From: JAUYQR01 sp963822435
Lineage (GTDB): Bacteria > Pseudomonadota > Alphaproteobacteria > Rhodobacterales > Rhodobacteraceae
DNA: 64,000 nucleotides
Assembly: GCA_963822435.1 (NCBI GenBank)
Contig: CAWGHN010000004.1
Coordinates: 62,001-126,000 of the forward strand
Reading direction: 5' to 3'
The notes beneath the pieces were generated by a model, which was not told where the DNA came from, did no database searches, and was given only the letters and a program-made list of their open reading frames with translations. Position 1 is the stretch's first letter. Each line of letters starts with the position of its first letter. Position numbers and translations under genes: made by a program. This document shows positions 9,315-17,990 of the stretch, piece by piece.

Positions 9315-10325
9315 ATGAAATATCTACGACCGATAGCGATGACGGATGTGGCGCGGCCCAGGGCCGGCCTGTCGCTGGCTGGGGGTTGGTGCTGGTTCGA
9401 CCGGGTCGAAGTGCTGGAGCGGGAGGCCGCGGGGCGGGTGGTGGCGGTGGGCGATCTGCCAGCGGCGGCGCTGCACCGCCTGACCGCACAAAGGCCCGCC
9501 TTCGCCGGCCTTGGCATGGACCGGCCCCGGATCATGGGCATCCTGAACGTGACGCCCGACAGTTTTTCCGATGGCGGGCAGTTTCTGGCGCCCGACGCGG
9601 CGCTTGAGCAGGCGAGGCTGATGGCCGAGGCGGCCGAGATCATCGATGTCGGCGGTGAAAGCACGCGGCCCGGCGCGGTGGAGGTTTCGGTGGCCGACGA
9701 GGTCGCCCGGACCGCCCCGGTGATCGCGGCCTTGCGGTCGGGCGGGATGCAGGCGGTCATGTCCATCGACACCCGCAAGGCGGCGGTGGCCGAGGCGGCG
9801 CTGCTGGCCGGCGCCGATGTGGTGAACGACGTGTCGGCGCTTGGCTTTGATCCAGCCGTTGGCCCGCTGGTGGCGCGGACTGGGGCGCCGGTCGTGCTGA
9901 TGCACGCTCAAGGCGCGCCAGCGACGATGCAAGACAACCCGCAGTACGGCGATGTGCTGCTGGACGTCTATGACGCGCTGGAGGCGAAGGTGCGCGCCGC
10001 CGAAGCATTCGGCATCGCGCGCAGCCGCATTGCGGTGGACCCCGGCATCGGGTTTGGCAAGACGGCGGCGCACAATCTTGCGCTGATCCGGGGGTTGTCG
10101 TTGTTCCACGGGCTGGGCTGCCCTATCCTGCTTGGCGCGTCGCGGAAACGGTTTGTCGGCACCTATGGGCAGGCGGCAGACCCAGCGGCGCGGATGCCGG
10201 GATCTGTAGCGGTGGCGCTGGCGGGTGTGGCGCAGGGTGTGCAGATGGTGCGGGTGCATGATGTGGCCGAGACGCGGCAGGCGTTGCGGCTGTGGCTGGC
10301 AGTGAACGGGGGCGGGCATGAGTGA
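9315..10325 (+). CDS. folP: Dihydropteroate synthase
   Basis: DHPS condenses 6-hydroxymethyl-dihydropterin pyrophosphate with p-aminobenzoate and is the sulfonamide target. Family motifs are RIMGILNVTPDSFSDGGQF (about residue 72), VGGESTRPGA, SIDTRKAAVAEAAL with VVNDVSALGFDP, DPGIGFGKT and LLGASRKRFVG. Length 336 includes an N-terminal extension of about 65 residues, which is usual in alphaproteobacteria. It lies in folB-folP-glmM, and glmM begins 8 bases before its stop, which implies coupled translation. Confidence 0.95.
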   Translation: MKYLRPIAMTDVARPRAGLSLAGGWCWFDRVEVLEREAAGRVVAVGDLPAAALHRLTAQRPAFAGLGMDRPRIMGILNVTPDSFSDGGQFLAPDAALEQARLMAEAAEIIDVGGESTRPGAVEVSVADEVARTAPVIAALRSGGMQAVMSIDTRKAAVAEAALLAGADVVNDVSALGFDPAVGPLVARTGAPVVLMHAQGAPATMQDNPQYGDVLLDVYDALEAKVRAAEAFGIARSRIAVDPGIGFGKTAAHNLALIRGLSLFHGLGCPILLGASRKRFVGTYGQAADPAARMPGSVAVALAGVAQGVQMVRVHDVAETRQALRLWLAVNGGGHE

Positions 10326-11664
10326 CAGGTTGTTTGGGACGGACGGGGTGCGGGGCCGTGCCAACAGCTGGCCGATGACCGCAGACGTGGCCTTGCGGCT
10401 GGGGGCGGCGGCGGGGCGCTATTTCCGCCGCGATGGCAGTTCCGCGCACCGGGTGGTGATCGGCAAGGACACGCGACTGTCGGGCTACATGCTGGAAAAC
10501 GCGCTGACGGCGGGGCTGACCTCGACGGGCATGAACGTGCTGCTGGTCGGCCCGGTGCCGACCCCGGCGGTGGGCTATCTGACCCGGTCGATGCGGGCGG
10601 ATCTGGGCGTGATGATCAGCGCCAGCCACAACCCGCATCAAGACAACGGGATCAAGTTCTTCGGCCCGGACGGGTTCAAGCTGTCAGACGGCGCCGAGGC
10701 CGAAATCGAGGCGATGGTGGTGGGCGACGTGACGCCGGCAAAGCCCGAAAACATCGGTCGCGCCAAGCGGATCGAGGATGGCCGGGGCCGCTATCAGGAA
10801 TTCGTCAAGACCAGCTTTCCGTCGGGCCTGCGGCTGGATGGGCTGAAGGTCGTGATCGATTGCGCCAACGGGGCGGCTTACAAGGCCGCGCCCGAGGTGT
10901 TGTGGGAACTGGGCGCCGAAGTGATCCCGGTGGGCGTCACGCCGAACGGCACCAACATCAACCTGCGCTGCGGGTCCACGCATGTGGAAACTGCGGCCGA
11001 GGCGGTGGTGGCGCATGGCGCGCATGTCGGCATCTGTCTGGACGGTGACGCGGATCGGGTGATGATCCTGGATGAGGCGGGCCGGGTTGCGGACGGCGAT
11101 CAGATCATGGCGCTTCTGGCAGGCCGCTGGGCCGAGGACGGGCGTCTGCACGGCGGCGCGCTGGTGGCGACGGTGATGTCGAACCTTGGGCTGGAGCGGT
11201 ATCTTGACGCGCGCGGGCTGCGGCTGGAGCGCACCTCGGTCGGCGACCGCTATGTGGTGGAACGGATGCGCGAAGGTGGCTTCAACCTTGGTGGCGAACA
11301 GTCCGGCCACATCGTGATGACCGACTACGCCACGACCGGTGATGGCCTTCTGGCCGGATTGCAGTTTCTGGCCGAGATGGTGCGCAGCGGCAAGCCCGCC
11401 TCGGACTTGACGCGCAACTTCGTAACGGTGCCGCAACTGTTGAAGAACGTGCGCTTTGCCGCTGGTGGACGGCCTTTGGAGGCCGACACTGTGAAAGCGG
11501 TGATCGCGGCCAGCGAAGAGCGCATCAAGGGGCGTGGTCGCATCCTGATCCGCAAGTCGGGGACCGAACCCCTGATCCGGGTGATGGCAGAGTGCGAGGA
11601 CGCCGGACTTCTGGCCGAAGTGGTGGACGAGATCGTCTGGGCGGTGGAGGCGGCGGTCGGCTGA
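10318..11664 (+). CDS. glmM: Phosphoglucosamine mutase
   Basis: GlmM converts glucosamine-6-phosphate to glucosamine-1-phosphate for UDP-GlcNAc, and so for peptidoglycan and LPS. The 448 residues match the usual length. Visible motifs are LFGTDGVRGRAN at the N-terminus, the phosphoserine loop MISASHNPHQDNG (Ser about 103), the metal-binding loop CLDGDADRVMI, the sugar loop GGEQSGHIV and the phosphate-binding RKSGTEPLIRVMAE. It overlaps folP by 8 bases and is followed by a strong bidirectional terminator. Confidence 0.97.
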   Translation: MSDRLFGTDGVRGRANSWPMTADVALRLGAAAGRYFRRDGSSAHRVVIGKDTRLSGYMLENALTAGLTSTGMNVLLVGPVPTPAVGYLTRSMRADLGVMISASHNPHQDNGIKFFGPDGFKLSDGAEAEIEAMVVGDVTPAKPENIGRAKRIEDGRGRYQEFVKTSFPSGLRLDGLKVVIDCANGAAYKAAPEVLWELGAEVIPVGVTPNGTNINLRCGSTHVETAAEAVVAHGAHVGICLDGDADRVMILDEAGRVADGDQIMALLAGRWAEDGRLHGGALVATVMSNLGLERYLDARGLRLERTSVGDRYVVERMREGGFNLGGEQSGHIVMTDYATTGDGLLAGLQFLAEMVRSGKPASDLTRNFVTVPQLLKNVRFAAGGRPLEADTVKAVIAASEERIKGRGRILIRKSGTEPLIRVMAECEDAGLLAEVVDEIVWAVEAAVG

Positions 11665-11696
11665 CGCCGGGCCGCCGCAGCCGCTTGGAAGAACAA

Positions 11697-11720
11697 GGGC
11701 CGCCCGGTGGGCGGCCCTTT
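11697..11720. terminator. Bidirectional terminator between glmM and ilvC
   Basis: Perfect 9-bp stem GGGCCGCCC / GGGCGGCCC with a three-base loop and a short T run. It sits 32 bases after the glmM stop and 13 bases after the ilvC stop, so it can end both convergent transcripts. Confidence 0.85.
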
Positions 11721-11732
11721 CGATCTGTTGCG

Positions 11733-12755
11733 TCAGTTCCGGGCCTTGTCGACCATCTTGCCCTTGGAGATCCACGGCATCATCGCGCGCAGCTTTTCAC
11801 CGACCTGTTCGATCTGGTGTTCGTCGTTGATCCGGCGGGTTGCCTTGAAGAACGGCTGGCCGACGGCGTTTTCCTGCATGAAGTCGCGGACGAACTTGCC
11901 GGTCTGGATGTCTTTCAGGACGGCCTTCATCCGGGCCTTGGTCTCGTCGTAAGGCAGGATGCGCGGGCCGGAGACGTATTCGCCGTATTCGGCGGTGTTC
12001 GAGATCGAGTAGTTCATGTTGGCGATGCCGCCTTCGTAGATCAGGTCCACGATCAGCTTCACTTCGTGCAGGCATTCGAAATAGGCCATTTCAGGCTCAT
12101 ACCCGGCTTCCACGAGGGTCTCAAAGCCCATGCGGATCAGTTCGACAAGGCCGCCGCAAAGGACGGCCTGCTCGCCGAAGAGGTCGGTTTCGCATTCCTG
12201 GCGGAAGTTGGTCTCGATGATGCCCGAACGCCCGCCACCGATGGCGGAGCAGTAGGAGAGGCCGATTTCCATCGCCTTGCCGGTCGCGTCCTGGTGGACA
12301 GCGACGAGGCAGGGCACGCCGCCGCCCTTGGTGTATTCGCCGCGCACGGTGTGGCCTGGGCCCTTCGGGGCCATCATGATGACGTCGACGCCCTTTTTCG
12401 GCTCGATCAGGCCGAAATGCACGTTCAGGCCGTGGGCGAAGGCGATGGCCGAGCCTTCGCGCAGGTTGTCGTGGACGTATTTCTTGTAGGTTTCGGCCTG
12501 AAGCTCGTCGGGCATGGTGAACATGATCAGGTCGCACCACTTGGCGGCCTCGGCGATGTCCATGACCTTGAGGCCTTCGGCTTCGCACTTCTTGGCCGAG
12601 GCCGAACCCGGGCGCAGCGCCACAACGACGTTCTTGGCGCCAGAGTCGCGCAGGTTCAGCGCGTGGGCGTGGCCCTGGCTGCCGTAGCCGAGGATGGCGA
12701 CCTTCTTGTCCTTGATCAGGTTGATGTCGCAGTCACGATCATAATAAACGCGCAT
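11733..12755 (-). CDS. ilvC: Ketol-acid reductoisomerase (class I)
   Basis: Converts acetolactate or acetohydroxybutyrate to the dihydroxy-acid in valine, leucine and isoleucine synthesis, using NADPH and Mg2+. 340 residues, typical class I. The NAD(P)-binding loop is VAILGYGSQGHAHALNLRDSG and the metal/substrate region includes MMAPKGPGHTVRGEY, and ETDLFGEQAVLCGG with the conserved Asp/Glu. The start is ATG 12755 (MRVYYDRDCDINLIKDKKVA). It is divergent from two Lrp-type regulators across a short AT-rich gap, which suggests control by them. Confidence 0.97.
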   Translation of the reverse strand: MRVYYDRDCDINLIKDKKVAILGYGSQGHAHALNLRDSGAKNVVVALRPGSASAKKCEAEGLKVMDIAEAAKWCDLIMFTMPDELQAETYKKYVHDNLREGSAIAFAHGLNVHFGLIEPKKGVDVIMMAPKGPGHTVRGEYTKGGGVPCLVAVHQDATGKAMEIGLSYCSAIGGGRSGIIETNFRQECETDLFGEQAVLCGGLVELIRMGFETLVEAGYEPEMAYFECLHEVKLIVDLIYEGGIANMNYSISNTAEYGEYVSGPRILPYDETKARMKAVLKDIQTGKFVRDFMQENAVGQPFFKATRRINDEHQIEQVGEKLRAMMPWISKGKMVDKARN

Positions 12756-12819
12756 GGGTTTGGTCCCTTGGTTGGTTGATGGGCGCAGAATAGGCAGTAT
12801 CCGGCGCGACAGGCTGCGT

Positions 12820-12875
12820 TGTTTGACGAATTTCGCAATATATGCAAAGAAATATGCGCAAAAAGTGATTAAGCT
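12820..12875. promoter_or_regulatory. AT-rich divergent control region, ilvC / Lrp pair
   Basis: This is the only clearly AT-rich patch nearby. It contains TTTCGCAATATATGCAAAG followed by AAATATGCGCAAAAAG. GCA-ATATA-TGC is a small inverted repeat and the motif is partly repeated 14 bases on. The position between ilvC and the first Lrp gene fits an Lrp/AsnC operator, but no consensus was tested. Confidence 0.4.
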
Positions 12876-12884
12876 GGAAACTTC

Positions 12885-13343
12885 ATGCAACTGGATGACA
12901 CCGACAGACGTATCCTGCGCCAGTATCTGGCAGAGCCGGGGCTGGAGCGTGCCGCACTGGCGATGCGTGCCGGGGTTACGGCAGCAACGCTGTGGCGGCG
13001 GTTGGAGCGGCTGCGGGAAGGCGGTGTGATCCGGGCCGAGGCCGCGATCATCGACTGGCGATCGCTCGGATATGAGGTGGAAGTATCGCTGCGCTTCACC
13101 CTCGACAAGACCAACCCGCGGGCCTTCGACGAGTTCATCACGGCGGCGCGGGGGGTGGCCGAGGTGATCGGGATCGAAACCTTCCTTGGCCGCGTGGATG
13201 TGCGGCTGAACGTGATCGCGCGCGACATGGCGCATTGGACCGGGGTCTACCGCGAGAAGATCCTGATGCTGCCGCACATTCAGGAGGTGGAGGCGCTGAT
13301 GCTGGTGTCGACGGTGAAAGATGCGGCGGGGCTGCCTTTATGA
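12885..13343 (+). CDS. Lrp/AsnC family transcriptional regulator (first of pair)
   Basis: 152 residues: an N-terminal winged helix (LDDTDRRILRQYLAEPGLER, recognition region GVTAATLWRRLERLREGGVI) and a C-terminal RAM ligand-sensing domain (VIGIETFLGRVDVRLNVIARD). Such proteins sense amino acids. Adjacent divergent ilvC suggests branched-chain amino acid control, by inference. Its stop overlaps the start of a second Lrp gene (ATGA), so the pair is co-translated and could form hetero-oligomers. Confidence 0.88.
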   Translation: MQLDDTDRRILRQYLAEPGLERAALAMRAGVTAATLWRRLERLREGGVIRAEAAIIDWRSLGYEVEVSLRFTLDKTNPRAFDEFITAARGVAEVIGIETFLGRVDVRLNVIARDMAHWTGVYREKILMLPHIQEVEALMLVSTVKDAAGLPL

Positions 13344-13810
13344 CCAATGGCTTGATTGCGCTGGATGATCTGGACCGGGCCATCCTGCGGACCTTGTCGG
13401 AGGACGGCGCGGTGAACGCCGGAGAGTTGGGCCGACGGCTGGGCTTGAGCCAACCTGCGGCGTGGCGGCGGGTGCGGCGGCTGGAGGAGGCAGGCGTTCT
13501 GGCCGGCCGCCGGGTGGAGGTGGACCGCGCGGCGCTGGGCTTTGGTGTGACGGTGTTTCTGGGGGTGAAGCTGGCGACCAGAGGGCGCGTCAGCCTGGAA
13601 GATTTCGAGCGGGCGGTGGTGGCGATACCCGAGGTGCAGGTGGTGCAGCATGTGCTGGGGTTGTTCGACTACCGCCTGCGCGTGGTGGCGCGCGACATCG
13701 CAGACTTTGAGCGGGTGCTCAGGCGGCGGATCATGACGCTGCCGGGGGTGGGGCAGGTGGAGGCCAACGTGCTGTTGACCGAGGAACGCAGGCCCGGGCC
13801 GATCGGGTGA
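13340..13810 (+). CDS. Lrp/AsnC family transcriptional regulator (second of pair)
   Basis: 156 residues from ATG 13340, overlapping the previous stop by 4 bases. The winged helix is LDDLDRAILRTLSEDGAVNA with GLSQPAAWRRVRRLEEAGVL; the RAM domain contains VQHVLGLFDYRLRVVARD. The two paralogues differ mainly in the helix region, so they may recognise related but not identical sites. The longer upstream frame (from 13235) lies inside the first gene and is rejected. Confidence 0.88.
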   Translation: MTNGLIALDDLDRAILRTLSEDGAVNAGELGRRLGLSQPAAWRRVRRLEEAGVLAGRRVEVDRAALGFGVTVFLGVKLATRGRVSLEDFERAVVAIPEVQVVQHVLGLFDYRLRVVARDIADFERVLRRRIMTLPGVGQVEANVLLTEERRPGPIG

Positions 13811-13885
13811 GGCCGATGTCGGTTTTGAGTATTTGTGAGCCGAGCAAATGCAGTAGGGTTGGCGGGAATTCGAGGAGGATCGCCA

Positions 13886-15013
13886 ATGCCCGGACTGCAC
13901 GCTGACGTTGACCCCGAGGGGCTGGAAGAGTTTTCGGTGGTGTTCACCGACCGCAGCCTGAACCACATGTCAGCAAAATTCCAAGGCGTGATGCGGGACG
14001 TGTCGGGCCTGTTGAAAGAGGTCTACAAGGGTTCGGCGGTTGCCTTGGTTCCGGGTGGCGGCACCTACGCGATGGAGGCGGTGGCGCGGCAGTTCGGGCA
14101 AGGCTCGGTGCTGATCGTGCGCAACGGGTGGTTTTCCTACCGCTGGAGCCAGATTTTCGACGCAGGCGGCTTTGCCGGCGAAACGACCGTGGTGATGGCG
14201 CGGCAGACCGGAAACGGCGCGCAGGCGGCCTTTGCCCCGCCACCGGTGGAGGAAGTGGTCGCCCGCATCCGCGAGGTGCGGCCCGAGGCGGTGTTCGCGC
14301 CACATGTCGAAACCAGCGCCGGGATCATCCTGCCCGACGATTATATCGCCACGGTGGCGGCGGCGGCGCATGAGGTGGGCGCGCTGATGGTGCTGGACTG
14401 CATCGCGTCGGGCTGCGTCTGGGTGGACATGGCGGCGACCGGGGTGGATGTGCTGATCTCGGCACCGCAGAAGGGGTGGTCCGCCTCGCCCTCGGCCGGT
14501 GTGGTGGTGATGAGCCCGCGGGCGGAGGAGCGGCTGGCGGCGACCAACAGCAATTCCTTTGCCATCGATCTGAAGAAATGGCGCGCGATCATGGCGGCCT
14601 ATGAAGGTGGCGGGCATGCCTACCATGCCACCATGCCGACGGATGCGATCGTCGGTTTCCGCGATGCGATGCTGGAAACGAAGGCGATGGGCTTTGAGGC
14701 CGCGAAGGCGGCGCAATGGGCGCTTGGCCGGGCCGTGCGCGGGCTGATGGCGGAAAAGGGTGTGCCGTCGGTCGCGGCAGAGGGGTTTCAGGCGCCGGGG
14801 GTGGTGGTCAGCTATACCGGCGACCCGGACGTGCAGAATGGGTCGAAGTTCAAGGCGCAGGGCTTGCAGATTGCCGCCGGGGTGCCGCTGCAGGTGGGCG
14901 AGGGGGCCGAGTTCCGCACCTTCCGCATCGGGCTGTTCGGCCTCGACAAGCTGGCCGACGTGCCGGGAACGGTGGCGCGGCTGAAGCCTGCGGTGGAGGC
15001 GGCGCTGGGCTGA
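13886..15013 (+). CDS. Class V aminotransferase (alanine/serine-glyoxylate type)
   Basis: PLP-dependent enzyme of 375 residues. Evidence: NHMSAKFQGVM and VPGGGTYAMEAVARQF near the N-terminus, the HVETSAGIILPDDYI segment, the Asp-containing MVLDCIASGCVWVDM, and the PLP lysine in SAPQKGWSASPSAGVV. The family moves an amino group from alanine, serine or aspartate to glyoxylate or similar keto acids; the true substrate cannot be read here. ATG 13886 has GAGGAGG about 8 bases upstream and is chosen over an earlier in-frame start. It follows the two regulators by 75 bases and may be one of their targets. Confidence 0.85.
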   Translation: MPGLHADVDPEGLEEFSVVFTDRSLNHMSAKFQGVMRDVSGLLKEVYKGSAVALVPGGGTYAMEAVARQFGQGSVLIVRNGWFSYRWSQIFDAGGFAGETTVVMARQTGNGAQAAFAPPPVEEVVARIREVRPEAVFAPHVETSAGIILPDDYIATVAAAAHEVGALMVLDCIASGCVWVDMAATGVDVLISAPQKGWSASPSAGVVVMSPRAEERLAATNSNSFAIDLKKWRAIMAAYEGGGHAYHATMPTDAIVGFRDAMLETKAMGFEAAKAAQWALGRAVRGLMAEKGVPSVAAEGFQAPGVVVSYTGDPDVQNGSKFKAQGLQIAAGVPLQVGEGAEFRTFRIGLFGLDKLADVPGTVARLKPAVEAALG

Positions 15014-15020
15014 CGCGCGT

Positions 15021-16220
15021 TCAGCGCAGTCCCAGGCCTGCTTTCATCAACGTCCGGCGCACCGGAGTGGCGGAATAAAGCAGGTCGAGCGCCCGCGCGC
15101 GCAGGTCGCGCAGCGCGGGGCTGCCGGCCATCGAGGCGCGGTTCAGCAGGTCGATCCCGGTTACACGCGCCTGCACCTCAAGGTGGCGCTTGCGGTGATA
15201 GGTGTCGAGCATCGCGGGCGAGCCAAGGTCAGCCCGGTTCGCGGTGGCAAGGTCGAGAAGCGTGGCAAGGTCGGCGAGGCTCATGTTCAGGCCCTGCGCA
15301 CCAATCGGCGGCACCACATGCGCGGCTTCGGCTAGAAGCGCCGTGCGGGGGCCTGACATGCGGTCGGCGATCTGGCTGATGATCGGCCATTGCGTCAGGC
15401 GCGAGGCGAGGGTCAGGGGGCCGAGGACGCTGGCGGAGCGGGCGGTCATCTCGGCCTCGAAGGCCGGTGTCGGCAGGGCGGCAAGACGGGCGATTTCGGG
15501 CCCGCTTTCCATCCAGACCACGGCCGAGGCCGGTTTGCCGTTGCGGTCGGGCAATGGAACCAGCGTGAAGGGGCCACCAGAGCGGTGCACCTCGGTCGAG
15601 ACGTTGGTATGCGGCAGGTCGTGGCTGACGGCGAAGGCCAGCGCCCTTTGCCCGTAGCGCATCGTGCGAACGCCGATCCCCACAGCCTCGCGCACCGGCG
15701 AGGCGCGGCCATCGGCGGCAATGACGAGGCGGGCGCTGAGGGTGCTGCCGTCGGTCAGGCTAACGAGTGCTTCGGTTTCGCGGGTCAGCATGCGGGCAAA
15801 GCCGATGCCGGGCCGGAAATCCACGTTTGGAAGGTCGGCAAGCCGGGCGACCATCTCGCGGCGCAAAAGCCAGTTGGGCAGGTTCCAGCCGAACGGCAGA
15901 TCGGAAATTTCGGCGGCGTCGAAATCCTTGGTCAGGCGCGGATCGGGAACCTCGCCGCCGGCATCAACGATCCGCATGATTTGCAGCGCGGCCGCGTGGG
16001 GGGCGAGGCGGTCCCACAGCCCGGCGGCAGCAAGGGTGGCGATGGCGGGTTGCAGGAATGCGGTGGTGCGCAGGTCGGCGCCTGCACCGTCAGCCTCGGT
16101 CACCGGCGGGGCGGGGTCAACGCAGATCACAGAAAAGCCTGCGCTGCCGAAGGCGGCGGCCGCCGTAAGGCCAGCGACGCCACCGCCGGAAATGAAGATG
16201 TCGGTAGAGATGCGGGTCAT
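15021..16220 (-). CDS. UbiH/UbiF/COQ6-family FAD-dependent hydroxylase
   Basis: Flavin monooxygenase of 399 residues likely to hydroxylate a ubiquinone precursor ring. The dinucleotide fold ISGGGVAGLTAAAAFGSAG lies at residues 9-29, the second FAD motif LVIAADGRASPVREAVGIG in the middle, and the ribose-binding motif ALLAEAAHVVPPIGAQGLN near residue 290 (family GDAAH-x-PPxxGQGxN; here EAAH replaces GDAAH). The ring position (C5, C1 or C6) cannot be assigned from sequence alone. Convergent with the aminotransferase gene. Confidence 0.85.
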   Translation of the reverse strand: MTRISTDIFISGGGVAGLTAAAAFGSAGFSVICVDPAPPVTEADGAGADLRTTAFLQPAIATLAAAGLWDRLAPHAAALQIMRIVDAGGEVPDPRLTKDFDAAEISDLPFGWNLPNWLLRREMVARLADLPNVDFRPGIGFARMLTRETEALVSLTDGSTLSARLVIAADGRASPVREAVGIGVRTMRYGQRALAFAVSHDLPHTNVSTEVHRSGGPFTLVPLPDRNGKPASAVVWMESGPEIARLAALPTPAFEAEMTARSASVLGPLTLASRLTQWPIISQIADRMSGPRTALLAEAAHVVPPIGAQGLNMSLADLATLLDLATANRADLGSPAMLDTYHRKRHLEVQARVTGIDLLNRASMAGSPALRDLRARALDLLYSATPVRRTLMKAGLGLR

Positions 16221-16280
16221 CGGGTATCCTTTCCCGTGCGCCAGTCTAGGCTCCGGCGGTGCGCGGGACCAGAGGCGACT

Positions 16281-16526
16281 TCAGGGCAGCGTGACCCAGA
16301 TCAGCAGAACGAACATCATCGGAACCAGTGTTACGGCGGTGACGACCAGCGCGGGAAGGCCCCATGTCATCACGGCAAGGATCACCAGCGTGACGAAGAT
16401 CACCACGGCGTAAAGGGCGGCATCGACATCCTTGGCGATGTCGCGGGCCACCTGACCCAGCACCGGCACGGCGTAAAGTGCGCGGCGGCCGCGCGACAGG
16501 GGAAGGGCTACGGCGGCTGGGGACAT
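16281..16526 (-). CDS. Small two-helix membrane protein, conserved hypothetical
   Basis: 81 residues with two hydrophobic segments (about 40-57, ALYAVVIFVTLVILAVMTWG, and 60-80, ALVVTAVTLVPMMFVLLIWV) after a basic, soluble N-terminus. No known motif recognised. It sits between ubiH-like and HAD genes on the same strand, 60 bases upstream of the hydroxylase, so all three may be cotranscribed. GC3 is high and consistent with a real gene. Confidence 0.65.
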   Translation of the reverse strand: MSPAAVALPLSRGRRALYAVPVLGQVARDIAKDVDAALYAVVIFVTLVILAVMTWGLPALVVTAVTLVPMMFVLLIWVTLP

Positions 16527-16601
16527 CGGTTCTCTCCTTGTTGCGCGGTGTAGGTAGGCGCGGCGGCCGAGAGGTAAAGCCCGCTTGGCTGCGGCGCAGC
16601 G

Positions 16602-17249
16602 TCACGCCATGAGGCGGGCGAGGAATGGGCCGAGGTCGTCGGTGTGGTGGTGAATGTGGTCGGCCGGGTGCGGCGCGGGGGCGACATGGACGGTGCGCAT
16701 GCCCATCGCGTGCGGGGCGGCGAGGTTGCGGGCGTCATCCTCGAACATCGCGGCGGTGGCGGGGGCGAGGCCATCCAGCGCGAACACCGTCTCGAAGGCG
16801 GCGCGTTCGGGCTTGGGGCGGAAGGCGGCGTGTTCGACGCCGTAGACGGCATCGAAAAGGCCCGCAAGGCCGCGCGCCTCCAGCACCCGCTCGGCATAGG
16901 GGGCACAGCCGTTGGTGTAGACAATGCGGCGACCGGGAAGGGCTGCGATGGTGGCGGCAAGAGTTGCGTCGGGCGAGAGCACGGAAAAGTCGATGTCGTG
17001 AACGGTGGTGAGGTAGGGCGCGGGGTCGACGCCGTGTTCGGCCATCAGGCCCGCAAGGGTGGTGCCGTAGGTTTCCCAGTAATGACTGCGCAGGTGGTCG
17101 GCGCGGGCGCGGTCGACGTTCAGGGCGGCCATCACCCAGTCGGTCATCTTGACCTCGATCTGGTCGAAGAGGCGCATGTGCGGCGGGTAGAGGGTGTTGT
17201 CGAGGTCGAAGACCCAGGTGGAGACGTGCGTGAAATCGGGGTGCGGCAT
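16602..17249 (-). CDS. Pyrimidine 5'-nucleotidase-like HAD hydrolase
   Basis: 215 residues of the HAD superfamily. Motif I is FDLDNTLYP (nucleophile Asp, acid-base Asp two residues on), motif II is VYTNG, the lysine motif is FRPKPERAAF, and motif III/IV is MFEDDARNLAAPHAMGM. The FDLDNTLYP signature and length match the pyrimidine 5'-nucleotidase/SDT1 group, which dephosphorylates UMP/CMP-like nucleotides in the cytoplasm. Substrate is inferred. Probably the first gene of the small minus-strand group running to 15021. Confidence 0.82.
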   Translation of the reverse strand: MPHPDFTHVSTWVFDLDNTLYPPHMRLFDQIEVKMTDWVMAALNVDRARADHLRSHYWETYGTTLAGLMAEHGVDPAPYLTTVHDIDFSVLSPDATLAATIAALPGRRIVYTNGCAPYAERVLEARGLAGLFDAVYGVEHAAFRPKPERAAFETVFALDGLAPATAAMFEDDARNLAAPHAMGMRTVHVAPAPHPADHIHHHTDDLGPFLARLMA

Positions 17250-17348
17250 GGCCGGTATCTAACGCGGTGGCGCGGCGGTTGGGAAGGGTTGATCGGCGCG
17301 GGGGCGGCGGTTAGGGTCCGCGCAAGGCAACGGGAAGGGCGGGGGCAG

Positions 17349-17984
17349 GTGCAGAAAGACGCGTATACGCTGATCCTGGAGGCGATCGACGCGGGGCTTT
17401 ACAAGCCCGGTGACCGATTGGTGGAAAGCGAGTTGGCCGAGCGGTTGGGCGTCAGCCGCACCCCGGTGCGCGAGGCGTTGCAGCGGCTTGAGACGCAGTC
17501 GATGTTGACGCGGGACGGGCGCAGCCTGATCGTGGCATCGCTGGACCATAACCAACTGGCGGAGCTTTATGCCGTCAGGACCGAGCTGGAGGGGTTGGCG
17601 GCGCGGCTGGCGGCGCGGCATGCGACGCCGGAGGAGGTGCGGGTCTTGCGCAGCATGGTGGTGGAGGACCGGGCTTTGCTGGGCGGCGATCCGCAGGCGC
17701 TGAGCCGGGCCAACAAGCGGTTCCACAAGCAGATCCATCTGGCCAGCCACAACCGGTTTTTGGTGCAGCAGCTTGATCTGGTGCATCGGTCGATGGCGTT
17801 GATGGCGACGACCTCGTTTGCCGCCGAGGGGCGTGACGAGGTGGCCTTGGGCGAGCATGACGAGATTGTCAGGGCGATCGAGGCGGGAGACGGCGAGGCG
17901 GCGTATCAGGCGCTGAAGATGCACATCAGCCGGGCTTTCGAGACGCGGTTGCGGGTGGATGCGGGCGAGATCCGGCTGCGCTGA
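17349..17984 (+). CDS. GntR-family regulator, FadR/VanR-like (FCD domain)
   Basis: 211 residues from GTG 17349 with GGGG upstream. The winged helix (KPGDRLVESELAERLGVSRTPVREALQRL) is followed by an all-helical FCD ligand-binding domain with the metal-binding histidines suggested by FHKQIHLASHN, HDEIVRAI and MHISRAF. The open frame reaches back to 16644, but that part is antisense to the HAD gene and lacks domain signal. Divergent from the HAD gene, which is a possible target. The effector is unknown. Confidence 0.85.
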   Translation: MQKDAYTLILEAIDAGLYKPGDRLVESELAERLGVSRTPVREALQRLETQSMLTRDGRSLIVASLDHNQLAELYAVRTELEGLAARLAARHATPEEVRVLRSMVVEDRALLGGDPQALSRANKRFHKQIHLASHNRFLVQQLDLVHRSMALMATTSFAAEGRDEVALGEHDEIVRAIEAGDGEAAYQALKMHISRAFETRLRVDAGEIRLR

Positions 17985-17990
17985 TCGGGC

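Noticed and set aside
12878..12902. GAAACTT before the first Lrp gene as another ECF-type promoter
   Set aside because: Fifteen bases on there is CAC, not CGT, and the motif overlaps the start codon.
16644..17348. 235-residue N-terminal extension of the GntR regulator
   Set aside because: Antisense to the HAD nucleotidase and without domain signal; GTG 17349 gives the usual GntR start.
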